Source of the DNA: Isotricha intestinalis
Taxonomy: Eukaryota; Ciliophora; Litostomatea; Vestibuliferida; Isotrichidae
NCBI GenBank assembly: GCA_023807065.1
Contig: JAJJLU010004067.1
Coordinates: 1 to 19,352 of the forward strand
Direction of reading: 5' to 3'
DNA length: 19,352 nucleotides
Position 1 is the stretch's first letter, and the number at the start of each line of letters is the position of its first letter. Position numbers and translations under genes: made by a program. The notes below the pieces were generated by a model. That model was given only the letters and a program-made list of their open reading frames with translations, was not told where the DNA came from and ran no database searches. Shown here one piece after another: positions 8,366 to 16,615 of the stretch.

Positions 8366-10231
8366 ATGAAAATGAAATTAAAATTACATAAAATATTTCC
8401 AACATTAAAAAAGCCAATAACAGAATATTCAATGGAAGAAAAAATTCCTCAATCACTGATAAATAAATCAGAATCATTATCAAAAACAATAGAAAATTTT
8501 GAAAATTTAAAATTATATACATTTCGTAATTATAGAAGAAAAAAAAATGATAATAATTTTAATAAAACATTAACATTAAAAGATGGAGATTATATATCAT
8601 CATTATATTCATCATATAATCAAAATTATGCAGAAGAGGAATTAGGAAATAAATATAGATTAAATTCAGAATTAAATGAATTTCAAAAAACAACGATTCA
8701 AAATTTTTTTCGTAGTTCTCATAAAGATAATTCAATTTTAGCTCGTTCAGTTGATAATAAAGAAATGTATAAAAATCCTTTTAAATCACAATATGCTTTA
8801 AATTTTAATAATACAATTTATAAAACTTTAAATAATATTAGAATGGAATCACAATTTAATAGTTATAGTAAAAGAATAAATGAATATCATTTAAAAGAAA
8901 AAATGATTAAATTAATGCCGAGAATAACAATTTCAAAAATAACTTCTGAAAATAATAATAAAATAAAAACTAGTATTAAAAAAAAATTTAATTCTCATAT
9001 TCAAAGAACAAAATCTCAAGATGAAGATTTACCAACATTAAATTCAAGTAAAATTTTACCCAGAGATGATTTAATAAATAATTTATCAGTACATCAAAAT
9101 AAAATAGAAACACTATATCATCCTACATCAAGAGGTCAATTTTCATTATGTAAAACAGAAGATAATTTAATATATATATTTGGTGGAATACAAAGTAAAT
9201 TTTTAAATGATATTTGGATATGTTCAATAGGGACAAAAAATATTACAGAACAAGAAATCAAAAAATCAAAAAATAAAATAAATTCTGAAAATGAATATAT
9301 AAAATGGAGAAAAATAATATTATCAGATGATGAATTACCAATATCACGTTATGGTCATTCAATGACATATTATATGAATAATTTATATATTTTTGGAGGA
9401 ATACTTCCAAGAAATATATTTAGAGATCAAGAAGAAAATATATGTATATTTGATATGAAAAGAGAAAATTTTTATTATCCAAAATGTGTGAATCACAAAA
9501 ATGTGAAATTTCGTAGAAATCATATAGGAATTGGAATTGGATCAACAATGTTTATTCATGGAGGAATTGATGATGATGGAAATTATTTAAATGATATGTG
9601 GATATTTGATTGTTTAAAATATAAATGGTCTCCTTTAATTTACAGAAATTTAATAAAAATACCAAAAATTGCTTATCATTCAAGTACTTTAGTTATTAAA
9701 AATAAATCTTTATTTTATCATAAAGATTTAAATATATATAAATTTCCTGAAAGTTTAATTTCAAAAGGGAAAATTGGAAAAGTTAAAATTGAAGGTATTT
9801 ATATTTTTGGTGGAATTGATAAAGAAAGAAATTATTATAAAAAATTATGGTTAATTAGAATTGGTGTTAAACCAGTTGATATTGTTGAGATTCCTACTCA
9901 TGGAATTGAGCCTCTTCCAAGAATTAATTGTGGTATGTGCTTTTTTAATATGCTTAATTTAATATGTGTTTATGGAGGAAAAAATGATGAAATTAATAAA
10001 GGAAATTTACTCAATGATATTTGGTTTTTTGATCTAGAAAATTTTAATTGGATTCAAGCTTCATACGATGAATTAAATATTTTTCCTATTGCTGAACATG
10101 TTATTGTTAATGATGGAAATAAAATTTTAGTTCTTGGAGGATTTAGTAATGATGGTTATGTTAAATTTGATGTTAATACTATTGAATTTGATTTTTGGAA
10201 TTTAACTGAAAATGAAAAAAATTTAAATTAA
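8366..10231 (+). CDS. Kelch-repeat beta-propeller protein
   Basis: This 621-residue protein has a ~255-residue basic, Asn/Ser-rich N-terminal region without recognisable domains, followed by six kelch repeats. The double-glycine strands fall at residues 273, 344, 399, 482, 537 and 591 (FGG, FGG, HGG, FGG, YGG, LGG). They are preceded by R-x-x-H/G-type turns such as SRYGHS, and followed by blade motifs such as NDIW, NDMW and NDIW with a later Trp. Six blades make a closed propeller, a protein-interaction platform. Spacing of 71 and 83 residues instead of ~55 marks loop insertions in blades 1-2 and 4. No BTB, F-box or catalytic domain is visible, so the partner and pathway are unknown. Protist kelch proteins of this shape often act on cytoskeleton or phosphatases; here that is only a possibility. 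Confidence 0.9.
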   Translation: MKMKLKLHKIFPTLKKPITEYSMEEKIPQSLINKSESLSKTIENFENLKLYTFRNYRRKKNDNNFNKTLTLKDGDYISSLYSSYNQNYAEEELGNKYRLNSELNEFQKTTIQNFFRSSHKDNSILARSVDNKEMYKNPFKSQYALNFNNTIYKTLNNIRMESQFNSYSKRINEYHLKEKMIKLMPRITISKITSENNNKIKTSIKKKFNSHIQRTKSQDEDLPTLNSSKILPRDDLINNLSVHQNKIETLYHPTSRGQFSLCKTEDNLIYIFGGIQSKFLNDIWICSIGTKNITEQEIKKSKNKINSENEYIKWRKIILSDDELPISRYGHSMTYYMNNLYIFGGILPRNIFRDQEENICIFDMKRENFYYPKCVNHKNVKFRRNHIGIGIGSTMFIHGGIDDDGNYLNDMWIFDCLKYKWSPLIYRNLIKIPKIAYHSSTLVIKNKSLFYHKDLNIYKFPESLISKGKIGKVKIEGIYIFGGIDKERNYYKKLWLIRIGVKPVDIVEIPTHGIEPLPRINCGMCFFNMLNLICVYGGKNDEINKGNLLNDIWFFDLENFNWIQASYDELNIFPIAEHVIVNDGNKILVLGGFSNDGYVKFDVNTIEFDFWNLTENEKNLN

Positions 10232-10377
10232 TTTCTCCAAAAATATATTGTCCTTCCTTTATGTATTAATAAAATGTTATTATATATAAAGAGTAAAAAA
10301 AAATAAAAATCAAATTCTTCAATAATTAAATAAAATTCTTAATAAATTTTTTAAAAATAAACCCAAAATGAAATATA
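10232..10377. terminator. Convergent 3' ends of kelch and phosphorylase genes
   Basis: These 146 bases hold the 3' untranslated ends of two genes meeting tail to tail. AATAAA-type hexamers occur on both strands (for example near 10268 and 10332 on the plus strand), but in DNA this AT-rich they are not diagnostic. Nothing else is distinguishable. Confidence 0.35.
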
Positions 10378-13182
10378 TTAATCTCCAAGATGTTTTAAAT
10401 CTCCAGTAGAAACAAGATGTCCACTTTTAGTGATAGAAGGTTTAGGAACTTCAAGAGGGGTGATATTCCAAATATCATTAGCATAAGTTTGAATAGCTCT
10501 ATCAGAAGAGAAGAATCCCATTTTACAAATAGCTTCAACACATTTTTGATACCAAGATTTAGAATCTTGATAAGCTTTATCAACTTTTTCTTGAGCTTCC
10601 ATATAAGCATAAAAATCATGACAAGCAAGATAAAAATCACCTCCATTAATAAGTCCATTAATGTAATCATGCATAAATTTAGTATTTCCAAATCTATTAT
10701 TGAATATTGCATCAAAACATTCTTGTAATCTACTTCCTACATAACCTCTTTTACCATTTGCTATTTCTTTCCTTATTTTTTCAACTTCATTAACAGTTTT
10801 ACCAAAATAGAAAATATGATCTTCTCCTATATTATCTGCAATTTCTATATTTGCTCCATCACGAGTTCCTATTATAAGTGATCCTGTCATTACAAATTTC
10901 ATACATGATGTTCCTGATGCTTCTGTTCCAGCTGTTGATATTTGTTGATTTATATCTGCTGCTGGAATAATTATTTGAGCTGATGATACTTTGTAATCTG
11001 GTAAAAATACTACTTTATAATATTGATTCACATCATTATCATTATTTACTGTATTTGCTACCATATTTATTAATTTTATTACATTCTTTGCTAATGCATA
11101 TCCTGGTGCTGCTTTACCTCCAAAGAATGTTACTCTCTTATTTAATTTTTCTCTATCTCCTGGTGACATCTTCTTTATATCTAAATATCTTCTTATACAA
11201 TAAAGGCAATTCATAAATTGTCTTTTATATTCATGAATTCTTTTCACCATTATATCAAACATAAATGTTTCATCAATATCTAAGTTACAATTCTTTTTTA
11301 CAAATTCTTTCAAACGTAATTTTGCTTTTAATTTAGCGGCTTTGAATTTATCAATAAATTCATCCATTTTTCCTTGTTTTTTAACATTTTCTAAAACTTC
11401 TTCAAGTAAATCTAATTCAGCAAGCCATTCATTTTTACCTCCATTATATTCAGTTAATAAAGCAGAAAGTTCAGGGAATTCACAATGAACCCATCTTCTA
11501 GGAGTAACACCATTAGTAACATTAGTAAATTTATTAGGCCACATATCAGCAAAATCTTTAAATAACATTGTTTTAACTAAACCAGAATGAATTTTTGCAA
11601 CTCCATTAACATGAGATGAAGCTACAACACATAAATTAGCCATTCTAATTTGTTTAGGGAATGATTCTTCAATAATTGATAATCTACCAATTTTATCCCA
11701 ATCTTCATGGAACTTTTTTTTACATTCTTCCATAAAATAGAAATTAATTAAATAAATAAGTTCTAAATGACGAGGAAGTAATCTTTCGAAAATATCAACA
11801 CCCCATTTTTCAAGAGCTTCAGGAAGAACAGTATGATTAGTATAATTGAAAGTTTTTAAAACAATGTCAAAAGCATCTTTATATTCAACTTCATATTCAT
11901 CAATTAAAATTCTAAGTAATTCGACTAAAGCAATAGTAGGATGAGTATCATTTAATTGAACAGTATTATATTTAGGGAAATCACTCCAAGGTAATTGCAT
12001 TCTTCTAAATCTATTAACTATATTTTGAATGGAAGCACAACTAAAGAAATATTCTTGTTTCAATCTGAGTTCTTTTCCACTTAAGGTAGAATCATTAGGA
12101 TATAAAACAGCAGAAATATAACTAGCTTGATCTTTACTTTCAAGAGCACCTTGATGTTGACCTCTATTAAATTCATCAAAATTAAATTCTTCACTTGGAT
12201 AAGCTTTCCATAATCTAAGAGTATTACAATTAAATGTTTGGAACCCTGGAACAGCAGTATCATGTGCAATAGCAAGTACTTCTTGACCACCTCTCCATAC
12301 TCTAACTTTTTTTCCATTTCTAAATTCATCTTTACAATAACCATAGAATCTTACTTTATATTGTAAATCTAATTTAATAATTTCCCATGGATTACCTTTA
12401 GTTAACCAATAATCAGGAAGTTCTTTCTGTTCGAAATTTTCAATGACTTGTTTAAAAATACCATATTCATATCTAATACCATAACCCCAAGCAGGATAAT
12501 TTAAAGTAGCAAGTGAATCAATATAACAAGCAGCTAATCTTCCTAAACCTCCATTTCCAAGAGCAGGATCATTTTCACTTTCATAAATTTCTTCTAATTT
12601 AACACCAAAATCCATTAAAGCATCTCTGTATCTATCTTCCAATTCTAAATTAACTAAAGCATTTTGTAAGAGACGTCCAAGAAGAAATTCAATAGAGAGA
12701 TAATAAACTTTTTTAGGATTATTAATTCGAATATACATTTGAGTATCATTCCATTGTTCAAGAAGTCTATCTCTAACTGAAAGTGCAGTTCCTTGAAACA
12801 TATAATTATTATCTATTTCAAATCTTGTTCTTGCCAATGTATATTCTATGTGAGTTACTATTGATTTTTGAATTGAAAGTTTATCTCTTGGTAAATATGC
12901 ATCCATTAATTCCCACATTTTTTCTTTTATTGGATCTTTCACGTTGAATTGATATTCTGGTCTAAAAAATTCTTGTTTCTCTTCATATCCTTCATATAAA
13001 GATTTTCTCCTTTTTAATGCTGGTCTTGTATATTTTTTCTCCTCTTTTTCATCTTTTGCCTTCTCTTCTTCTTCTTCTTTCTTTTCAAATATTTGTTCTT
13101 CTTCATTTTCTGAATTTTCAGATTTTTCAGATTTTTCAGATTTTTCATTTTCTTCTGCTTTTATCTCTTGAGTTTCTGACAT
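10378..13182 (-). CDS. PYG: Glycogen phosphorylase (alpha-glucan phosphorylase, GT35)
   Basis: This enzyme releases glucose 1-phosphate from glycogen or related storage glucan using pyridoxal phosphate in the cytosol. It is 934 residues, complete. GNGGLGRLAAC lies at about 209-219, RYEYGIF follows near 240, VKRIHEYKRQ (phosphate/substrate-site region) is at 646-655, and EASGTSCMKF holds the PLP lysine at 762. Most homologues read GTGNMKF there, so SC is a local variant. An ~85-residue acidic Glu/Lys extension precedes the core, with a 9-base micro-repeat encoding SEK units. After it comes KRRKSLYEG with Ser61 in an RRxS kinase-type context, recalling the N-terminal phosphorylation sites of yeast (RRLT) and animal phosphorylases. 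Control by a cAMP-dependent-type kinase is inferred. Codon use is less extreme than in the hypothetical genes, as expected for high expression. A fragmentary near-copy appears at the right window edge (see repeats). Confidence 0.97.
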   Translation of the reverse strand: MSETQEIKAEENEKSEKSEKSENSENEEEQIFEKKEEEEEKAKDEKEEKKYTRPALKRRKSLYEGYEEKQEFFRPEYQFNVKDPIKEKMWELMDAYLPRDKLSIQKSIVTHIEYTLARTRFEIDNNYMFQGTALSVRDRLLEQWNDTQMYIRINNPKKVYYLSIEFLLGRLLQNALVNLELEDRYRDALMDFGVKLEEIYESENDPALGNGGLGRLAACYIDSLATLNYPAWGYGIRYEYGIFKQVIENFEQKELPDYWLTKGNPWEIIKLDLQYKVRFYGYCKDEFRNGKKVRVWRGGQEVLAIAHDTAVPGFQTFNCNTLRLWKAYPSEEFNFDEFNRGQHQGALESKDQASYISAVLYPNDSTLSGKELRLKQEYFFSCASIQNIVNRFRRMQLPWSDFPKYNTVQLNDTHPTIALVELLRILIDEYEVEYKDAFDIVLKTFNYTNHTVLPEALEKWGVDIFERLLPRHLELIYLINFYFMEECKKKFHEDWDKIGRLSIIEESFPKQIRMANLCVVASSHVNGVAKIHSGLVKTMLFKDFADMWPNKFTNVTNGVTPRRWVHCEFPELSALLTEYNGGKNEWLAELDLLEEVLENVKKQGKMDEFIDKFKAAKLKAKLRLKEFVKKNCNLDIDETFMFDIMVKRIHEYKRQFMNCLYCIRRYLDIKKMSPGDREKLNKRVTFFGGKAAPGYALAKNVIKLINMVANTVNNDNDVNQYYKVVFLPDYKVSSAQIIIPAADINQQISTAGTEASGTSCMKFVMTGSLIIGTRDGANIEIADNIGEDHIFYFGKTVNEVEKIRKEIANGKRGYVGSRLQECFDAIFNNRFGNTKFMHDYINGLINGGDFYLACHDFYAYMEAQEKVDKAYQDSKSWYQKCVEAICKMGFFSSDRAIQTYANDIWNITPLEVPKPSITKSGHLVSTGDLKHLGD
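13112..13147 (-). repeat. Four 9-bp in-frame tandem units in the phosphorylase N-terminal extension
   Basis: On the plus strand the unit is GATTTTTCA: one variant copy (GAATTTTCA) followed by three exact copies. In the gene it encodes SEK, SEK, SEK, SEN (residues 15-26). Copy number is likely to vary between alleles because the unit is in frame and lies in a disordered acidic segment. Confidence 0.8.
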
Positions 13183-13684
13183 TTTTTATATATTTTTATT
13201 TTGACATGTTTAGATTTTATATTATAAAAGGATTTTTTTTAATGTTTTTTTTGATTATTGTTGAATATTGATAATTTTTTTTTTTTGATTGTTGTTGAAT
13301 TTTGATATTTTTTTTTTTTGATTATTGTTGAATTTTGATAATTTTTTTTTTGAGTTTTTTTAATGGATAATTCTAATTTGCTAATTTGTTAGAATAAAAT
13401 AATTCTTTTATATTTAAAATATATTTTTAATTATCAAATTTATATCAATGAATTTAAGTTTACAAAGTTTTTTAATTGAGGCAAATATTATAAACATATT
13501 TAAAGATAAATAAACTGATAAAACTAATAAAAAATCTTTTCATAAAATAAAAATTCTTTTTGAAATAAAATCTTCATAAATTATTAATTTCTAATCCAAT
13601 AAAAAAGAAGAAAAGTAAAAATTCGAAAAAAAAATAAAAAATAATTAATTCCAATTTAATTTTAAATAAAAAATTTGAAAAGAC
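13183..13684. promoter_or_regulatory. 502-bp divergent intergenic region upstream of phosphorylase
   Basis: This is the largest gene-free stretch in the window. It lies between the divergent starts of phosphorylase (left, minus) and the gene at 13685 (right, plus), so it should contain both promoters. Its left third carries the tandem repeat at 13253-13351. The rest is A/T-rich with T-runs on the left and A-runs on the right. I see no open frame with coding character, no tRNA and no other defined element. Confidence 0.6.
13253..13351. repeat. Three-copy 32-34 bp tandem repeat upstream of phosphorylase
   Basis: Copies lie at 13253-13286, 13287-13319 and 13320-13351. Each reads GATTRTTGTTGAATWTTGATA, followed by a T-tract of about 10-12 bases. 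Copies differ by one or two substitutions and by T-tract length. On the coding strand of phosphorylase this is an A-tract followed by a TATCAA..TTCAACAAYAATC core, about 70-170 bases upstream of the ATG. Regularly phased A-tracts (three helical turns) could bend DNA or exclude nucleosomes, or the core could be a repeated factor site. Replication slippage without function is equally possible. Confidence 0.8.
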
Positions 13685-14551
13685 ATGGTAGACAAATATT
13701 CAAGATATGGGAATAATTTTTCTAAAAAATCAAATCAAAAAAATTTAACATCTCATGAAGAATATGAAATAAAAGAAGCAATGAAAAAATTAAAACAAGA
13801 AAAAAATAAAAATATATCCTTAAAAAAAGAAAATAATGAATTATATAATGAAATATTAATTTTAAAATCAAATATTAGATCTCATATATCAGTTCATCAA
13901 AAATCAAAAGGAAATTCTTTTCCTTCTTTTGAAACTTTAAAAAATAATATAATTCATTTTTTAGAAATAGATTGTTTAAATTTTTTTAAAAAATATTTAT
14001 ATGATGAATTTGAAATTGAAGGAGTAGAATTCTTTTATAAAGAAGTTTTCAAATTTTGTGAAAATATATTAAAAAATCATTTTATGAAAATAGAAGAGAA
14101 ATTAGATTTAAAATTCAAAGATAAAAATGTAAAAAATACATTAGATTGTATATTAAAAAATACATTTCAAGTTGATTGGAAAAGATTAATGAATAATTTA
14201 ATTAAAGAAGAAAAATATGGAGAAATAATGAAAAATATACAAAATACTTTAGAAATAAATGAAAAGAATGAAAGAGTGAATACTGATATTATTATTTTTA
14301 TTAAAAAAGCTATGGAAATTATTTTTCAATGTTATATTCATCAACCTAAAATTTCCTTTGATCTTAATAAAATCGGTGTTATAGTTTATTTTAATGAAAT
14401 TAAATATGAACAATTTTTTGGAGATATTAAAAGAGGTGAAAAATGCAGAATTATTTTACCTTCTTTTACTTTTTATAATGAAGGAAAGAGAATTGAAGAA
14501 TTTATTAATAAAGAAAAAGTAATGAAACAAGAATTTTTTTCAGAAAACTAA
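13685..14551 (+). CDS. Unrecognised protein with N-terminal coiled coil and globular C-terminal part
   Basis: I do not recognise this 288-residue protein. It begins with a basic, polar leader. Residues about 26-66 (from HEEYEIKEAMKKLK onward) have heptad-like spacing of Leu/Ile among Lys/Glu, a short coiled coil. From residue ~80 to the end the sequence is not low complexity. It has regular aromatic and aliphatic residues (FLEIDCLNFFKKYL near 90-104, FFYKEVFKFCENIL near 115-130, VDWKRLMNNLI near 160) and a beta-rich end (GVIVYFNEIKYEQFFGDI, then CRIILPSFTFY). It looks like a folded helical domain followed by strands. The ATG at 13685 is the first in frame and has A-rich DNA before it. The next gene on the same strand starts only 51 bases after the stop. 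It is probably a lineage-restricted protein; a homologue search with structure prediction is the way to place it. Confidence 0.75.
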   Translation: MVDKYSRYGNNFSKKSNQKNLTSHEEYEIKEAMKKLKQEKNKNISLKKENNELYNEILILKSNIRSHISVHQKSKGNSFPSFETLKNNIIHFLEIDCLNFFKKYLYDEFEIEGVEFFYKEVFKFCENILKNHFMKIEEKLDLKFKDKNVKNTLDCILKNTFQVDWKRLMNNLIKEEKYGEIMKNIQNTLEINEKNERVNTDIIIFIKKAMEIIFQCYIHQPKISFDLNKIGVIVYFNEIKYEQFFGDIKRGEKCRIILPSFTFYNEGKRIEEFINKEKVMKQEFFSEN

Positions 14552-14602
14552 TTAGTTATTTATTTATTTTTTTTTTAAATATAAATAAAATATATAAGCA
14601 TA

Positions 14603-15736
14603 ATGATTAATATAAATGATTTCAAAAATATATGTTTTTATAAAAATAATGATATAGAACATAACGAATTTTTCGAATTTGGAGCTCATTTTAAATATAA
14701 AGATTTATATAATAAATTATTAGAAATTATAAATAAAAGAAAGATAAATAAAGTTAATAATATAAATAATTTAAATAAAAAAGATGTTAATGAAGGAATT
14801 AGTAGAAATCAAATTAATAATAATAATGATAATTTAGTTTTTTCTTTTAAAAATATTTATAATATTTTTAGTAAATATAAATTAAATGATTCATCTAGAA
14901 AAAGTAATAATAAAAAAGATTTTAAATCAAATCAAAAAAAAGAAAAAAATCAAATTAAAATTAAAAAAAATAATGTTTTAAAACCTTCAATTTTACAAAA
15001 ACAAAATGAAAATCAAAAAAGTATAAAGCAATATTTGGACAATAATAATATAGAAGATAATTGTTCAAAGAGTTTTTCACAAACAAGAAATTTATCTAAT
15101 TCAATAATTAAAAAAAGGAATATAATGGAATTAATAGATGAAAAAAATATAAAAAATCAATTTTCTAATTTGTTTAATTTAAAAATATCAAAAATAATAA
15201 ATAAACATTCAATATTAAAGAAATTATCTCCAATAAAAAATATAAATAACTCAAATAAATCAAATTCAAATATAATAAAAAAATTAAAAATTTCAATATC
15301 AATAAATGAAAATGAAAATAAAAATAATATAATAGAAAATAATAAATCTTTAAGTAATAATACTTCTTTACAAAGTTCAGCAAGTACAGAAAAAAATACA
15401 AATATTACTTCTTATGTTTTAGTTAAAAATAAAAAAATAATTCATTTAAAAAAAAAATATGATAATCATAATTTATGTTATAAACAAAATGCTGAAACTG
15501 TTCCTTGTGAAGAAAGAAATATTTTAAAAAATTTTAAAGGAAAAGAAAATGATATTTTATCTATTTTATTAAATAAAAGAAAAAAAAAAAAAATTAATAT
15601 TTCTGATTCGAAAAATGAAAGAAATTTTATTTTAAAACATTCTATTTTTCAATCAAATAGAATAAATAATTCAATTCATAATAAAAAAAAGAGTAATTCT
15701 AATTTAAAAAAAGAACATAAATTTACTTTATATTAA
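14603..15736 (+). CDS. Unrecognised, largely disordered Asn/Lys-rich protein
   Basis: This 377-residue protein matches no family I know. Only its N-terminal ~45 residues look conserved or folded, around EFFEFGAHFKYKDLYNKLLEI (residues about 23-43), a compact Gly-Ala-His-Phe turn followed by a helix. The rest is Asn/Lys/Ser/Ile-rich with several Lys clusters and little acidic sequence, so a strongly basic, flexible protein that could bind nucleic acid or microtubules. The ATG follows the stop of the preceding same-strand gene by 51 bases. That is very tight for separate eukaryotic genes and leaves almost no room for a promoter plus 3' untranslated region. The codon-composition bias continues evenly through the gene, and no frameshift or intron is needed. 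Confidence 0.7.
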   Translation: MININDFKNICFYKNNDIEHNEFFEFGAHFKYKDLYNKLLEIINKRKINKVNNINNLNKKDVNEGISRNQINNNNDNLVFSFKNIYNIFSKYKLNDSSRKSNNKKDFKSNQKKEKNQIKIKKNNVLKPSILQKQNENQKSIKQYLDNNNIEDNCSKSFSQTRNLSNSIIKKRNIMELIDEKNIKNQFSNLFNLKISKIINKHSILKKLSPIKNINNSNKSNSNIIKKLKISISINENENKNNIIENNKSLSNNTSLQSSASTEKNTNITSYVLVKNKKIIHLKKKYDNHNLCYKQNAETVPCEERNILKNFKGKENDILSILLNKRKKKKINISDSKNERNFILKHSIFQSNRINNSIHNKKKSNSNLKKEHKFTLY

Positions 15737-15833
15737 TTTATTATTAACAATTATGTATAGTGTTAACATTTAATTTTTTCAAATTAAAAATTATTTATTT
15801 TTCAATAAAAAAATAATTATTTAAAATTATTTT

Positions 15834-16538
15834 TTATATTTCATATTGAAGTTTTAATTTTTGAATAGATTCAACAATAGAATTTACTTTTTTTTTATTT
15901 TGATTATTTTTAAATCTATAATTAGAAGAATTAATTCTTCTATGACTTACATTATTATTTCCACTTTTTAAACTATAAAAATTAGTATTTAAAGAATTTT
16001 TATTTTTTCTTTCTTCAGAATTTTCTGATTTAATTATTCCATCTTTAAATAAAATTTTATTTATTTCATTTCTTATTCTTTCAGGAAAAGTTTTTATTTC
16101 ATTTTGAAAAAAAGGATAATTACTTTTTATTTTTGAATTTTTATTTCTTTTTCTTCTATTTTTATTTAATTGAGCATCAAGAGGATTTAATAAATATAAT
16201 ATTTCATCCTTTTTTTTATTTAATATTTCTCTCTTTTCATTATTGTAAATTTCATTTCTTTTATTATTTTCTTTTTTTGGAATAGTGTTATTATTTTTCT
16301 TTGGATTTAAAATTATTGGATTTTTTAAGTTCTTTACTTTTTTATTTGGTATTTCTGAAAAAACTGAGTATAACTTTTCTTTAAATAAAGGATTCTTTAA
16401 AAAAGTTTCACTCTTTGGATTTATTATGTTTTCATGATTAACTTCATTATTTAATGTTTTTGATAATATTACATCTTTTGTTAAAATATTTATTTTTTCT
16501 AAAATTTCATTATTCCTTGTTCTCATATTTGATTTCAT
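15834..16538 (-). CDS. Unrecognised basic protein, 234 aa
   Basis: No family was recognised. The protein is rich in Asn and Lys, with few hydrophobic segments: an N-terminal helix (NEILEKINILTKDVILS, about 9-25), a short motif around LLNPLDAQLNKNRRKR (115-130), FPERIRNEINKILFKDG near 150-166, and a C-terminal helix SIVESIQKLKLQYEI (last 15 residues). The separated short helices in a basic linker are what filament- or microtubule-associated short linear-motif proteins look like; this is conjecture. Its 3' end converges on the gene ending at 15736 (97 bases between). Its 5' end is divergent from the cyclic-nucleotide-binding gene. The full-length open frame in such AT-rich DNA supports it being real. 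Confidence 0.7.
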   Translation of the reverse strand: MKSNMRTRNNEILEKINILTKDVILSKTLNNEVNHENIINPKSETFLKNPLFKEKLYSVFSEIPNKKVKNLKNPIILNPKKNNNTIPKKENNKRNEIYNNEKREILNKKKDEILYLLNPLDAQLNKNRRKRNKNSKIKSNYPFFQNEIKTFPERIRNEINKILFKDGIIKSENSEERKNKNSLNTNFYSLKSGNNNVSHRRINSSNYRFKNNQNKKKVNSIVESIQKLKLQYEI

Positions 16539-16615
16539 TTAAAAATTTTTTTAATTTAATTTTCTTAATTTTTATAAATAAATAAATAATAATAATTTCA
16601 AAAAAATATAAATAT
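16539..16615. promoter_or_regulatory. Short divergent intergenic region before the cyclic-nucleotide-binding gene
   Basis: Seventy-seven bases separate two opposed start codons, including a short AAATA tandem run (about 16577-16590). It must serve both genes if each has its own transcript. No distinct promoter element stands out from the A/T background. Confidence 0.45.

Noticed and set aside
10395..12344. Open frames of 77-106 residues inside and opposite phosphorylase
   Set aside because: They are Leu/Ile-rich shadows of a strongly conserved coding frame, with no motifs of their own.
16577..16590. AAATA tandem run as a promoter element
   Set aside because: Such short A/T runs occur by chance in every spacer here.
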